NCBI GenBank assembly: GCA_013398175.1
Contig: VZRZ01007765.1
Coordinates: 609,166-673,165 of the forward strand
DNA length: 64,000 nt
Origin: Climacteris rufus
Taxonomy: Eukaryota; Chordata; Aves; Passeriformes; Climacteridae
Reading direction: 5' to 3'
Under the pieces are notes generated by a model that worked only from the letters and a program-made list of their open reading frames with translations, made no database searches and was not told the DNA's origin. Shown here in pieces: positions 1 to 12,490 of this stretch (position 1 is the stretch's first letter; each line of letters starts with the position of its first letter). The position numbers and the translations under genes are program-made.

Positions 1-1283
1 AACTTCAAACAGTTGCTCAATATTTCATGTCATTGTTTGCTAGAAATAAAATAACCCCGCCAACCAAAAAGAAAATAAATTTGTAAAAAATAAAAACAAG
101 GCAGATGTCCTTTTCATGCCCTGCTATCTCTGCAGAAACTAGCCAGGTCGCAAAGGGTTAAATCTGTTCCTGAGTTGGCCCAATCACATTCTTTTCTGCC
201 TTCTTATTAGGTTAAATAAATAGAAACTTCTTGCAATATCCATCCATAACGATAAGCAATTCCCACTATAATGGAGGGCTAATATATAAATTCAGCCCAC
301 ATCAGTTTTGTGTCAACTAGCAAAAACAGAAACAATGGAAACTAGACAGTCATGGCTCTGCATAGGTCAACAACCAAGGTTATCTGTATTCAATTACTGG
401 TATCTGCAAACTTGCATACTGTCAGCTGATCATAGACTAAATGAAAACTTATCATGCACAGAGGCAGCAAATACATTTATTTGAAGCAGGCATCATATTA
501 GTTCACTGGTCTGACTGTGGTTAAGGGAAAAAAAAAGGGTTATCAGTCTTTTGGGAAATTCTTTCAAATGCAACCTGCAGCAAATATCTAAAATTGGGGA
601 TTATCTATGTTATAAATCTTTGTTCAAAAAGTAGAAAAGGAACAGAAATTGCTCTGTAGCCCTCTAAGACGATAAATTATATTATTTAACAATAGATAAA
701 CTTAGGGCACCTTTCCTGTGGTACAGCCCTATTGTGAATTAAGCTTTAATCTGCTTCACCTCAACATCTGTTCAGTGGAACCAAAGATCTGGCTGTATTG
801 GACACAGACAGTAATTTGTTTGTTAACTGCTTCTCCGGAACAATATATCATTTCAGAAAACAAAGCCTACTACCACAACGCATATTTATCTGTTTCCTCT
901 ATCTGTGTTCCTTTTTCCATAAGTGCAAGTTCAGGCTTTTGAAATGTTTTCCTAGTGATAATTTGTGATGCTGTTAGATTCATAACCCTGGAAAAATAGA
1001 TTTTTTTTCAAGGTTTTTTTCATCTTTGACCAACAGATGTTCTGTTCAAAATCTGAAAGTACTCACGATGTACGTACTAGCAAATTATAATTGTTAACGC
1101 CCCTGTGGAAGGAAAATGTCAATAAATATATGCTATCAGTAGGCTGTTTGGAAACAAAAGCATTTGCTTCACAGAAGTTCACGTGCTCAACCTTCCCATT
1201 CGGCTTTTCCAATCCTGTATTCAATTAGACATTTCATATTTTGTTTATTTTCAGAAGAGGAAGTGAAAAATAACTTCAGAGAA

Positions 1284-1324
1284 ACAAAACAACAACAACA
1301 ACAACAAAACAACCAAAAAAAAAT
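1284..1324. repeat. (CAA)n-type A-rich simple repeat
   Basis: The tract reads as AAC/ACA triplets from about 1287 and grades into a run of nine A residues ending at 1323. It is a microsatellite. It produces a polyglutamine-like stretch in the open frame at 1164-1394, which is therefore not evidence for a protein. Confidence 0.9.
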
Positions 1325-1846
1325 ACAAGCCAGTGGGCATCCTGTATTCCATTGTAAAATGACACTTCAGTGCATTTCAGTGATACAAGGGTGACCACAG
1401 AAACAAGTCTATGATCCAGCGCCAGCATTTTACCACTGCACACCAAGGTGGCAATCGAGGAATAAAAAACCTCTGGGACAGTGATGCAGATAAATGTCAG
1501 AACGTATATCTTCTAATGAGAGCTCTCCACCCCAAAGGATAGTGTTCACTGGCCAGACAAGTTCAGTAAAAACCATATTTACCTGCTAGTCTTCACCTCC
1601 ACATTGCTCTAGTGAGACATACAGTGTTTGAATGGTTCATACTTCCCACTAGTATTTTTAAAGGTGAGATTTATTCCTCTATTGAAGGAGCTAAAGCTCT
1701 CTCTTCCTCTCTCTTTCTTTCTTTTGGTTTGAAACAAGAAAATCACGACAATTTTCAACAACAGGAAGGTGAGCTCTCTGCAGAACTCTCCTGCAGAAAC
1801 GTTCTAAATCCATACCCTGACTGTCCTTGTACACAATACGCCATCC

Positions 1847-1893
1847 TTGTATTGTGTTGTATTGTGTTGTATTGTGTTATATTTTATTGTGCT
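1847..1893. repeat. decamer minisatellite, TTGTATTGTG unit
   Basis: About three exact copies of a 10-bp unit (TTGTATTGTG) lie head to tail, followed by a decayed fourth that ends TTATATTTTATTGTG. The pyrimidine-rich sequence after it, to about 1960, is low complexity but not periodic. Confidence 0.9.
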
Positions 1894-3967
1894 GTAGTCT
1901 CTTCTACTCTATTCTGTATCTCATTACATTATTTTATCTCCCTCATTGTACCATTGGGTTTGTCCAAGCCCCTCATAGTGCTGTACAAAAAATGGGACTA
2001 ATGTCTAACACATGCTGTTATGATTTGGGGAATCAATCTCTGTACCACTAAAATTAATTCTGTTTTATAGTGTGGACTGCATCGCATCTGTTTCAGAAAG
2101 CAAGCCCCATATGGACTGGAGTTTCCTGGCCCCCTCTTCAGCCTCTTGCCCTCTCACTGATGCACTGACCATAGGAGATGCAGGTTACATCCTTTTACCT
2201 GGCTACAGGGCTAACAGTGAAGCATCATTAAAATGGGAAAAATCAGCCATGCAAATCAGCCAGAGAAATGGCTGCCAACCAAGGCAGAGGAACTTTTCCA
2301 AGTCTGAACGCTATCAGGCAGCAAGTTAGTAACCGTTTTGTGGATTCATTTGATGAACTGATAAATATGATAAGAGGGCACCTGAGGTGTTACACAACAC
2401 AAATCAGGAGAGACTGAGAATCCATGTTTCTGAGAAGTCAGAGGCAGGAATTTTTGTCTAGAAGAATTGTGACCTACTTAGAGGAATCTGACTTAAGCCC
2501 CAAATAATGTTCTTGCTCAAGCATGAATTACAAGCAGCTGAAGAAAGATGAGCTTTTGCGCTTGTGCTCTAGCCAAGTTTGCCCACATCTAATGAGGAGA
2601 AGTACGACTCGGTGCCATTTTGTATTCCCGGGACAGGGTGCAGATGGAGAAGCTGCTCTGAGTGTGGGTCCAGAAGCTGTCTACCCACTACTCCAGGCAT
2701 CCACACATCCTGCCTCATGCCTCTCCTTGCAGCGCCTGGAGGTGGAAAGTGTCAGGTTCAAGAGCAAAGGGAGCAGCAGTAGCTGTGAGAAGCAGCCTTA
2801 GGGGGAACCAGAGCTGGCAACAGTGCCGGAGCAGTGGGCACAGACCAGGCTGGAGAAGAACAAGTAACAGTTCCATGCCCAGAAGCCTGGAGAGTGAGAG
2901 AGCAGCAGTCACCTGTGGAGGGAGGGGAAATCCTAAAATGCCACACCAAACTCAGGTACAATAATCTCAATACAGGAAAACTCCTGGGAGCAAAAATGAT
3001 GGTGAAAATATGGGTCTTGGTTCACCCCCATGCTGGGCGATGCCTCGCTGTGTGTCAAGTCTGGGCAGATGCTTTGTATGTTGTGTTATTTGGGCCAAAG
3101 TCTCACAGGAAAAAAAAAAAGCGAGTCCAAATTGAAAGATGCTATGAGTCACTCTTCTGATGAAAGAGAGGAACGTGATGTTGGGGCTGGCAAACATGAT
3201 AGTGCTGTGGGATTAAAAGAAAAAAAAAAAAAAACCAAAGAAAAACCCTCAGAGAAAGGGTATGCAAATGATGTGAAAAAGAGCAAAAGAGGAGATTTTC
3301 TCCAGGGATGCCTTCCTGGATGGTCATGGTTGTAGCAGTGGGTGAGCTCTTTCAGTTGGGATCTAGAAGTAAGAAGAATGCAAAGACTAATAACTGAAGT
3401 ATGCCATTGGCCTCCACCATGGAAGTGTTTTACTCCATTTTTGAGTCTACCTGGGATCCTAAGCATATCCCTTGGAGGTGGGAGAGCCTTAGCTGTTGCC
3501 CAGCCAGTCAGGCAGGCTGTGAGACATGGCCCAAAATCCACTCAGGAAACACTTGGACCCACACTGGCACCACAAGCACTGCCCAGCACCAGAGTCTGAA
3601 GTGAGACTAACTTGAGTTAAAGCTCAAGTTTTAACCAACTTTTATTATCTGCGAAGTAAAACTAAATGCTGGCATTCACAGTGCCTGGCAATGGCAAGGG
3701 GAAAGCAGGAATTGCAGAGAGGGCACAGAAGGGGGAAAATGCTGACTGTGAAGGACAGCTGAATGCTACGTGGTTTTGGTTAGCAAAAGAAGTGTTTTCT
3801 ACAGCAAAGGCCCCACATTCAAAAACACCATTTTAACTTGGCCCCAGCAGCACTGGCAATGCAAGCAGGGAAGAAGGAATAGTAGGAGAGGCGGCTGTTG
3901 TCAGAAAACAGTTCCTGGAAAATAATAAAGTTCTCTTGAGGCATGTAGAAAAATTCCAGGATACTGT

Positions 3968-3989
3968 ATTATTATTGTTATTATTATTA
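3968..3989. repeat. (TTA)n microsatellite
   Basis: About seven TTA triplets, interrupted once by a TTG. Confidence 0.9.
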
Positions 3990-5418
3990 CCCTTGATCTT
4001 TTGGAAGGTGGAGAGGGAGTATATGCAGTTTTAAAGAAAGAAGACAACACGTCTGTAGCCTTTAAAAAGAAAAGCACAAAGGCTGCTAGGCTCTCCTTAC
4101 AATATTTTTAATTGTTTTCCTTAAGTTGCCCAAATAAAAACCCCATTGCATGGAGCCTCACCCAATAAAACTATGTGGGTAAATGCAATACCCATTGTCT
4201 AATCAATATCATATTGCTCATGGCTTTAGCTTGTTCAATAGCTGAGCTCACTGACTCCTGAGTTGCACCTAAGGATGCCAATATCTGCTTAATGTTGGAC
4301 AAACTGCATTTGTCATTCCCTGTAACTGAGTTCTTTAATCTCATTAATAACCCACAGATACTGAAACACAGCTTTGAATAAGCTGGCTGGAACATGCCAG
4401 GTTTCCATGTGCACTTTCAGCTCAGGAGGTCATGTGTTGTATGTTAAATAGGCTCATTGACCCTGCAGAGGCTGCAGCCCTCCTGTCCCCTCACTCCTCA
4501 ACTCGGACACACATAAAAGGCAGAAAAAAATAAAACCGAAGAGAAGCCATCAGATACAGAGAATTAGAGGCTGTGGAAGATAAGAGGCACACTGAGCTGT
4601 ATATGTATTAAGTGTGTCATAGTCCCTGTACCGTGCTGTCTGTGGTGGCCTCAGCCCCAAGCACAGGGGAGGCAGGAACACCTCCTCTCCCCACGCCTCA
4701 TCCTCTGTGCTCGCCTGCATATGGCAGAGAACCCACGTGCTCCAGCCCCACAAGTCTGCATCAATAAATTATCTTCATTGGAAACACATTGCAAACAAAA
4801 TGCAAATGGCAAGAAAGTGCTTGTTCTCAGAGGTCTGTCTTGAGAGTTCATCTACCCAGATTATAAACACTTGATAAGCATCCTGGTTTTCAGGCTAACT
4901 GTGTGTATGGCAGATCCCAGGACTAGGCTCCTGGGATTTCAAAATGTATCATGAAATAAAAACAGCTGCGAGGGAAACTCATATGACTAGGATAGGTGCC
5001 ATATAACAATTAACAGCCAGAAGTTTTGATCTGGAAAATCACATTTATTTTAATTGCTTCACTGTTGTGTTCATAAAGAATTTGGCTCATTTGATTATTT
5101 TCCTTATTAGATATACTACTTAACTTTGGAACAATGTAGTCATTAGTTCCATTGTTCGAGGTTTTTCATTGCAGTGAAATGAATGACAGAGACATGTTCT
5201 GCAAGGAAGATTGTTTATAAATATTTATCATAGCCTTAACAGATATTTGTGTAATCCATCCTAATTTTTCTAGCACATAATTCACCAGTTATTTAATCTG
5301 TTGTGTGATGAGTGGCAGGTTCCTTAACCTTGAGTTCAATAAGGCATTTAAAATGTGTGATCTCTTACCACAAGAACAGAGCAGGAGAATAACACTTCTG
5401 GTTTATACATGCCTTTGA

Positions 5419-5660
5419 AAACGCGCGTTCTCTCCATTTTCCTTTAGCGGGCTGTTTAAAGAAGATGCACATGTCTGAGCGCTTTCACCTCTGCCATTCC
5501 TGTTTAGTTTTGACTCAGCACCGCAGCACGGATACGTCCTGGCTCCAGGAGCCGCTGCCCGGAGTGGGCAGGACAGGGCTGGGAGCGGGGCTGGTGCGAA
5601 GACACGGGTGCCCGGGCACGGGCAGCTGCGAGTGCACCTGGGAGAGGGGCCGGGACCATA
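5419..5660. promoter_or_regulatory. small CpG-rich patch, possible promoter or enhancer
   Basis: CpG dinucleotides are rare in most of the window but cluster here: about a dozen between 5520 and 5656, with more at 5422-5430 (the perfect palindrome AACGCGCGTT at 5420-5429) and around 5448 and 5480. The flanks are AT-rich, so the GC content rises abruptly. Short open frames overlap on both strands (5403-5687 minus, 5465-5701 plus). This is what a GC-rich patch produces by chance, and neither product is recognisable. In vertebrates, unmethylated CpG clusters mark promoters, including promoters of long non-coding RNAs, and some enhancers. The patch is shorter than a typical CpG island. I see no clear TATA box or splice structure tied to it. 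Confidence 0.4.
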
Positions 5661-5689
5661 AAATATGTATGGGCCCTTCTGCAGCAAAC

Positions 5690-6370
5690 AAGTCTACTTA
5701 ATTGAAAGGAATCGGGAGGTGAAAAATGAAACTTGGCAGTTCAGCTTCACTCCACCGTTTGGAGGTTGTTGTGGGACTCCAGCAAAGGGAGCTATCACTG
5801 CGGGCATAATTTACTTGATTTTAAGGATCTGTATGAATTCTGGCGACATACCAAGTAGCCATTAGCTACGAGGAGCGTTTCCCGATGCTCATTTGTTTTC
5901 CATGTGTGAATTTTCACTCTTCCAAACTTTCTTTAGAAAAAAAAAGTACTTTTACTTCATCAATTCCATGTGGAAAATAAAACAAAAATACAGATAATAA
6001 ATTATTCAAGGAACACAACCGATTTTTTTTTAATGGAAAAATACTGGTTCTGGAATCAAACTGGCAGCTTGCTTTGATTTCGATATTTTAAGTGTTATAG
6101 AATGATATGCTTGTTCACATGCTCAAGCAGTCTTTCTGTGCAAATTATCCTAAGTAAGGTAACCCAATAGCAAAGTAGGCAGGTTTTTAATGCTAGTACT
6201 ATTAGGAAAATGCCATTAATATGAGACATATGCAGGATGCTATTACGTCAGTAGGCTGCATATATTAAGTATGCAGGAACAGCCCTGTGAATCAGAGCAG
6301 AGATGCTGGGCCTGTAACACATGTAACTTGGCTTAGTCTCGAGGTCAAAATCTGTTAATGCAATTTTCTG
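5690..6370. promoter_or_regulatory. candidate cis-regulatory block with CRE-like site
   Basis: This stretch follows the CpG patch. It is mostly complex sequence, with only short A and T runs near 5938 and 6023. It contains ATTACGTCA at 6242-6250, whose TTACGTCA core is one base from the full CRE palindrome bound by CREB/ATF proteins. A TGCATATATTA stretch follows at about 6257-6267. Texture of this kind is common in conserved non-coding elements, but texture is weak evidence. I cannot align other genomes, so the call is an inference. Confidence 0.25.
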
Positions 6371-6423
6371 TATAAATACAAGAATTTAAAATACATGTGG
6401 TTTTAATGACATATTCCAAGATT

Positions 6424-6435
6424 GGGGGGGGGGGG
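6424..6435. repeat. uninterrupted G12 homopolymer
   Basis: Twelve consecutive G residues in an otherwise AT-rich neighbourhood. G runs of this length can form intermolecular G-quadruplexes and are prone to sequencing and replication slippage, so the exact length is uncertain. Confidence 0.9.
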
Positions 6436-7913
6436 CATAGGGGTGTTGATTTAGTTGGATTTTTTATTTGTTCCACTCACATTAAATATGAACTTCTTTG
6501 AAATTTGTGTGACAGACACTGAAACTAATCTGTGAAATAAGACAAACTTAAAAAAAAAATCTCTTTCAATTTATTTGCTTGAAAAGTTTAATTTTGGTCA
6601 AGTTATGTTTCAAGTTAAAAAGATCATTATTGGTAATTTGCATTTACTTATTGAAGCATTACATGATAAACCAGAACCATGTGTCAAAATGTAACTCTCA
6701 TAAAATAAGTACACTGAGATAAAGGGACTTCAGAGATTTTAAAAATCAATGTGACACTCAAATAAGACATCTAAAAAGGGTGCCTGCCTTTAAAAAGGGA
6801 GTGTTTCCATTTCAAATAATTAATATGGTTTGCTTTCATTCTTGTGGTCTTGTAGCATAACTTATATATAAGGCACTATGTTCAACATGCATATTTTGGA
6901 CTGAGCTCTTGTTTGTGTCTATTTAACAGCTACTCACAGCTGTCTCTGCTTTGAAAGTATTGGGATAAAATTTCTTCCCAAACTCCAGTCAATACAAAGC
7001 ACTGGCTTTATTTGCAGTGGCTCTGGCCAGGCTGTGGGTGGTGCAGGCAGGGTGCAGGCAGCTGTCTGCCCACAGCACCCACTGTCCCTTCTGTCACCCA
7101 GGTGTCCCTGCATGCTGGGCCACTGCTCCACAGCACACCTTAGAGAGGCTTTTCCTACTGAATGGATAGTCTGCAGCTCCTCTGGTTAATATATAGATTT
7201 GTATTTCAAAATTTGCTGCTAATTTAACTGTGCAAAACACACCTGCCTCCCTGGAACAATAGCAAGTAATGCAAAAATTGTAATTGGCCTTTTTCTTGGT
7301 GTACCAAGGAGAAGGAGAATGTGAGTGGTTGTTAGCTGGTTCTGGGTCTGGAAAGCTTTTATCAATGTGAAAAGGAAGCACAGGACAGGTGAAGGTTTCT
7401 TGATTTTGCTTACTCAAAAAGTTAAGGAAATATTGTATTAAAGGAAGATGTCTGCTTTCATCAGGGCAGTGTTAGACCCCTTTTCCCATTCGAAATTCAA
7501 ACCCTAGAAGCTTCTGATGGCATCCCAGCACCACCCTCTCCTGAAAATTAAGCACAGGTGGGCACATCCCAATAGATCTACAGACCTCAGGGCAAGATGT
7601 GGCCATAGCTAGGTGCTCGAGAGCAGTGACACAGAAATGCAGCAATCAGGTGCTCTGCTCAGAAATGCAAAGTTTATTTCTGTAACAACCAAATCAGAAA
7701 AGCATATTTTGAAAGCAAGAAGCAAAGTACTTTGCCAAAAGGTTTTAAGGCCCCTATGCTGCAGAACAGCAAGCACTCAACACCACTTGCCTTTTCATCA
7801 GGGAAGCGCACCAGCACCTCAGCAGTCCACCAGTACCTGTAGGATAATGTATTTTTAACATGAAATACCTGTTAAAGAGATCTGCTGACCATGTCTCTTT
7901 TCTTCCTAACTCG

Positions 7914-7937
7914 AATTTAATTTTAAATTTAATTTTA
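7914..7937. repeat. 12-bp exact tandem repeat
   Basis: Two exact head-to-tail copies of AATTTAATTTTA. Confidence 0.9.
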
Positions 7938-9100
7938 AGGGCTTTTCTTTAACCTCACTAATTTATACACATCCTGGTGAGATGTTCTAACCAAACAGCC
8001 CCATCAGATCTCCTGTGCAGAGCTCACTGGGGCTGAAGGGTGTGCACACACAGGGCATGAGCTGAGGAGCTTACATTACCTCACGGATGGTGAGAAGCAT
8101 GAGTTGATCAGATAAATTACCAGATGCTGATAAATCAGGTGCTGGGTCTCGCCATGACTCTCAACTCTCCTGTGGGTACATTTCTCATTTTACTCTTTAT
8201 GTTCACCCATTCTCCTCCTGCTGGCACTAGAAGAGCTGAGCAATGGAGCTGAGGTTAGGAAAGTCACCTGTGGTGTGTGGACTTTAAGGTTTGGCTTGAC
8301 CTTCAGCCTTTGGTAATGATGGTTCAGCAGCCACTTCTTTGCATCACATAAAGACCTGAAGTGATGGCACAGCTGTGCTGGCAGCTACGTGGCAGCAGCA
8401 AGGTCCCTTCACCATGTCACTGGCATGACTGACCAGTGGGGAGAGATCTCTTACTTTCTGACTGCTCGTAAGTTAAAATGGTAAAGGACTTTTTCATGAT
8501 CTTCAAGGGTATTGTTCCCATTTCTATTTCTGTTTCTATTGATAAACTTGAATGAAAAAGATCACGTTTAATGGATTGCTTCCCTGTGTTTAATCTCTTT
8601 CTGCCCAGAGAACATCAGCACTCGGGTAATGTCCCTCAAAACCTTTTGCTGTTTGTATATGTTGGTCAAGCATTGGTTTACTCATTTTTCATGTTAGATT
8701 AATTAGTGGTATCTGCAATGCAATGCATCCCATGAGCACAGGGATTTTTCTGGCATCCCCAGTGGGAGGGTTGAGTGCCCCTTCCCTGTGTGTAGCACCA
8801 TTTTCCCAACAGGTCAGGTGAAATGGACACAGTGGTCCCCACTACCTGATGTGGCACAGCTCAGCTGCCTCTGGTGCCGCTGGTGATTCTCTCCTTTGAG
8901 AAAATCTCACTCTCTTATCATCACAAGGGTTTTGCTCTCCACATGCAGGCTCCTCCAGTATGACTACGTCTCCATCCCTGACACCCTCTGGTCTCTGCTA
9001 GATCCCCCCTGCCTGCACAGCTCCCCTCCCATCAGGGCCCAGGTATCAGTGGATACGCTTCTAGCTACATAAGTCATGTGCATATACGTGTATTTACACC

Positions 9101-9122
9101 TATATATATATATACACACACA
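9101..9122. repeat. (TA)n(CA)n compound microsatellite
   Basis: A TA run followed by a CA run. Looser TA/CA-rich sequence occurs again at about 9207-9240 around CTATACACACACATGTA. Confidence 0.85.
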
Positions 9123-10573
9123 TGATGTTCATATGGCACTTATACCTATGGGAGGTGTCTGTCTATCTGCATAAATGTACCTAGAGAGACAAGATTTACT
9201 AGGCACACATATATTTATGTCTATACACACACATGTACATCACAGACCCACTCGGGGTGTTGTTTTGGTCCTGGCACTGTTATGCCACATTATGTTCAAC
9301 CCTGTGGTGATGATGGAGTCTTCCATGGGGTAAACTGTGTGGTTTGGGAGGAGAGGTTGTTCTTTTTGGTTAAAATCCACCTGTTCGTGGACACAACTCC
9401 TTGAGCCTTACACATTCAAATCGTACACTCATGACCAGCTTTGCTAAGCTATTTTTTTGATGATTTGACATAAACAGCTCTCATTTCATTGTCTGTAGCT
9501 GCAAAATACTTGTACAAAATTTTATTTATAGAAACCTAGCAATTAGGATATTAACTTAAATTGCTATATATTAACTTTTAATCTTAATTTGTGTTAATGG
9601 CAACAGCAACAAAGAGAGACATGCCTAAGAAATTAGAATTAATTGCTCTATAGTACAGATGTCTTGTGCTCTTCCATGAGGCACGCTGGTGCTGGGAGAA
9701 GCAGACTCATTCCTAGCAGGCAGAACATTTATACAAAGAAAATGAAACCTTTTTTTGGCTATTTTTTTTTTGTTCCTTTTCACTTTCTCAGTGAACTCCA
9801 TGTCTCTGTTTTATGGTGCAGCAGGCTTGGCTTTCCAAAGTTTCGTTCTTCTGGCTTGCAATACCAGAACCATACTACTATCTGAGTGAATAAGGCATTT
9901 TCTTCAAGAACAGGACTAATGGCTAGAGTCAGTCTACCAGATGGGTTGTAAAACACTTTGAAACAACTCCACTCAAAGGATATTATACTCCTGAAGCTGT
10001 ATGTTTGTTTTATTATAAACAGAGCTTTCTAATGAAAAAAACACAGAAATGCTGCCTACTTCTGAAGCAAACTGACATGCGGAGCTGTGCTAGATCTCAG
10101 CTGAAACAGAACTTAATTTATCGCTCCCCCCAAATATCAAAGGGGCTTGAGGAGGAGCCATATCTCATTTGTTCCTTTTAACTGAAAGATATTGTGGGTA
10201 ACTGAAAAGCTCATGTAGCTTTCATTTGCCATCTGATCAATAGGCATGAGATGGTGTCCCTTCAGCCAGGTGATTTCAGCCCTTCCCTGGTCTAGCCCCG
10301 GCAACCCCAGCAGCAGCTTTGCGGGGTGAGTAACATGTTTGGAACTGATTTTTCTCTTCTGATCTCCTCAGAGACGGCCCTGCAGACCTCAATGCTCAGC
10401 GGAGGCAGAGCACGTGGCCGGAGACGTGGTCCTGGGGAGACCTGCAGAAGGGTGACAAGGTAGACTGCCAATCATGGGCAGAGTGACTCCTGTGTGCTCT
10501 CCTGCGCCAGGACGTGCTGCCAATGCCATCCACACCATCAACACATCATGTCCATCCTGAACAGCCACACAGC

Positions 10574-10775
10574 CATGGAATGGCCTGGGTTGCAAGGGAC
10601 CTTGAAGATCACCTAGTTCTAAACCCCCCTGCCATGGGAGAGGGACACCTTCCACTATCCCAGGCTGCTCCAAGTCCCATCCAAACTAGCCTTGGACAGT
10701 TCCAGGGATGGGGCATCCACAGCTTCTCTGGGCACCCTGTACCAGTGCCATATAGATTCACAGTATCTTTTTTTT
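10574..10775 (-). mobile_element. CR1 LINE, truncated 3' fragment
   Basis: CR1 is the dominant non-LTR retrotransposon of birds and is usually found as 5'-truncated copies. The plus strand here reads as the reverse complement of the CR1 3' end. It shows the diagnostic blocks AAGGGACCTTGAAGATCACC, CCCCCCTGCCATGGG, GGGACACCTTCCACTA and GGATGGGGCATCCACAGC, then the block CTTCTCTGGGCACCCTGT. The match is strong from 10574 to about 10749. It becomes weak from 10750 to 10775, where only a CACAGTATCTTTTTTT remnant is recognisable. The terminal ATTCTATG octamers expected just before 10574 are missing or decayed. Only about 200 bp of an element several kb long remains, with no reverse transcriptase or endonuclease domain, so it cannot move by itself. 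The open frame across it, 10514-10777 on the plus strand, is antisense CR1 and not a gene. Confidence 0.92.
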
Positions 10776-11378
10776 AATATATAAAATGGTCCTTTGTACA
10801 ACTTGTGTGCACTGAAAGACCAAGCAGTCCGCCTATGTCAAACCAGCCAGTTTAATAATTCTCTCAAGAAGTAGGGAGAAAACATTTTTCTGCATCACGT
10901 AAGTACCATCAACCCTTCAGTGGGAATGGAGCTGGTGGCACTGTTGGCTTTGTCTTCTTCCAGGGTGTGATTTTCCTGCCTGAAGTCAGTAATAAAAGCT
11001 CTTCCCAAAAATTCACACTTAAACTGATTTCCAGAATGTGCCATGCATCTGAAAAATGGCTGCTCAGGAGAATCCTTAGGTGAGATGGGAAGAGGTGACG
11101 TGACTCCAAACAACCACTGTCTACAGTCACTGTTTTATTCCTTCAAAACATGAGAAAGTGGAATTGTCCCAGTAAAACACAATTAGCATCCACATTGTGA
11201 TTCGTCAGACACCACCCATAAGAGAAAAGCTAAGCAGATTTTTTAATCTCAATTTGTACAGGCTTTTCTGTCATTCTTTAAGTAGATTCATTATTCTTTT
11301 TCCCCCATAATTCGTATAAAGTACTTAGCATTCAAAACAGATCTTTTTTAACCTTTTGCCCAACTTAGCTTTTCGTAC

Positions 11379-11401
11379 TTTTTTTTTTTAAAAAGGGGGG
11401 G
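11379..11401. repeat. adjacent T, A and G homopolymer runs
   Basis: Eleven T, then five A, then seven G, with no interruption. Three abutting homopolymers make an unstable, error-prone tract. Confidence 0.9.
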
Positions 11402-11750
11402 AGATGGAAAGGGAGAGAAACCCTTTAAGTACCCTGGGCCTGGGTTCCTTCAGTATGCAGGCTGTAAATGTTTTACTTTGATTTGAGATACATGACAATA
11501 AATTAGGGGACATTTATCAAAGCTGCTTTGTTGCATTGCTGACAAAAGCTGCTTTTTGCATAAATTACTGCATTATACAAATACACTTAGCAGGATCCTG
11601 TTTCTTTGATGTTAGTGGAGGAGATTTATGTCCAATGGAGTTTTTATTTATCTGCCCTGTTCACCTCAACAAGGGCAGGACATATTCCTCAATTAGTTCC
11701 ATACCCCTAGAAATGACATATATATCTCACAACTAGAAGCAGAGAAATTT

Positions 11751-11770
11751 AAACAAAACAAAACAAAAAA
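11751..11770. repeat. (AAAAC)n pentanucleotide tract
   Basis: About four AAAAC units ending in an A run. Confidence 0.85.
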
Positions 11771-12424
11771 GCACAAGTGCACTTTTTTCTGGCAAGTCTA
11801 AACTACTGTACAGTGTAAAAAGTAAATATTAGGCGGGAGCTGTGGCTTTGAAATCTTTGTTCTCAGACTACTTTGAAAGCTATTTAAGTAAGCTAATTTT
11901 GACAAAACAATATTCCCTTCGCAGAAAAGCTTTTCTAGACTTCATTAAGAGACTAAGTAAATACGAGTCCTTTTCAACAAATACTTGATAGCCGAATAAG
12001 TAGGTTAAAAGAATAGATTCCCTGGGCGGTAATCCTCTCTGGAACTGTATTTATGCTAAAATCTCTTCCGATGAATATCTAATAAACTAATGAAGGCCAA
12101 CTTAGGCTAAATGGTGAATTAGGATGGTTAGAAAGGAACTTGTCAAAGGAATAAATTGGCTAAACAGTTACACTACTTAAATGAATACAGAATCTCTTGA
12201 ACACCATTTCTGAGTGCTATTATTCTGTCACTCACCATCTCCATACCTCAGTCTACACATAATTTATTTTCTTCCTAGGTCAGCGGTTCAAATGCATCCC
12301 TATGTGGCCACTCGGAGCTGTTGCTGTACAATGGCCTGAGACCATTCCAGAAAACCCTTTTCTGTCTCAGCTCTACAAAGAAAAAGAAACAAAAAGTGGA
12401 AATTTACTGTTGCCCTCCTTTTAA

Positions 12425-12490
12425 GATATAAATTATATATATTTATACACATAAATATAATATAGTGTGTATATATACACACACATGTAT
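12425..12490. repeat. TA/CA/TG-rich low-complexity tract
   Basis: Alternating purine-pyrimidine sequence built of TATA, TACACA and GTGTGT blocks. Its TGTGTATATATACACACA core (about 12465-12484) is close to self-complementary and could extrude as a hairpin. Confidence 0.85.

Larger units (their letters stand above)
1..5040. other. non-coding AT-rich sequence, no gene seen
   Basis: No open frame here is longer than about 130 codons. Those present have no recognisable domain, and several read through simple repeats: the 129-codon frame at 1612-2001 crosses the decamer repeat, and frames at 2834-3335 cross A-runs. The 2.5-3.6 kb part is more GC-rich and has overlapping frames on both strands, none showing a protein family signature. 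Poly(A) runs at 3110-3120 and 3220-3234 have no recognisable retroposon body upstream. Confidence 0.7.
6436..10573. other. non-coding sequence, no gene seen
   Basis: Short frames only, at most about 107 codons (7094-7417 minus), with no recognisable domain. Small repeats are present. The 8.7-9.05 kb part is more GC-rich but has no open frame of note. At 10325 there is a donor-like GGGTGAGT, and at 10350-10371 a pyrimidine-rich acceptor-like stretch ending CTCAG. The 40-odd bases between them are too short for a normal vertebrate intron, so I do not call an exon. Confidence 0.65.

Noticed and set aside
2249..2256. Octamer ATGCAAAT as a POU-factor site (also near 3263, 4799, 17614, 53622)
   Set aside because: An 8-base motif is expected several times in 64 kb of AT-rich sequence. 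The copies are scattered and unclustered.
3220..3234. Poly(A) tail of a processed pseudogene
   Set aside because: No recognisable coding remnant, AATAAA signal or target-site duplication is found with the A run.
10320..10375. Splice-donor-like GGGTGAGT followed by acceptor-like CTCAG
   Set aside because: The implied intron of about 45 bases is too short for vertebrate splicing, and no coding exon is recognisable on either side.
10514..10777. 87-codon plus-strand frame that resembles database 'hypothetical proteins' of birds
   Set aside because: It is translated from the antisense strand of the CR1 fragment, so the resemblance is to a repeat and not a gene.
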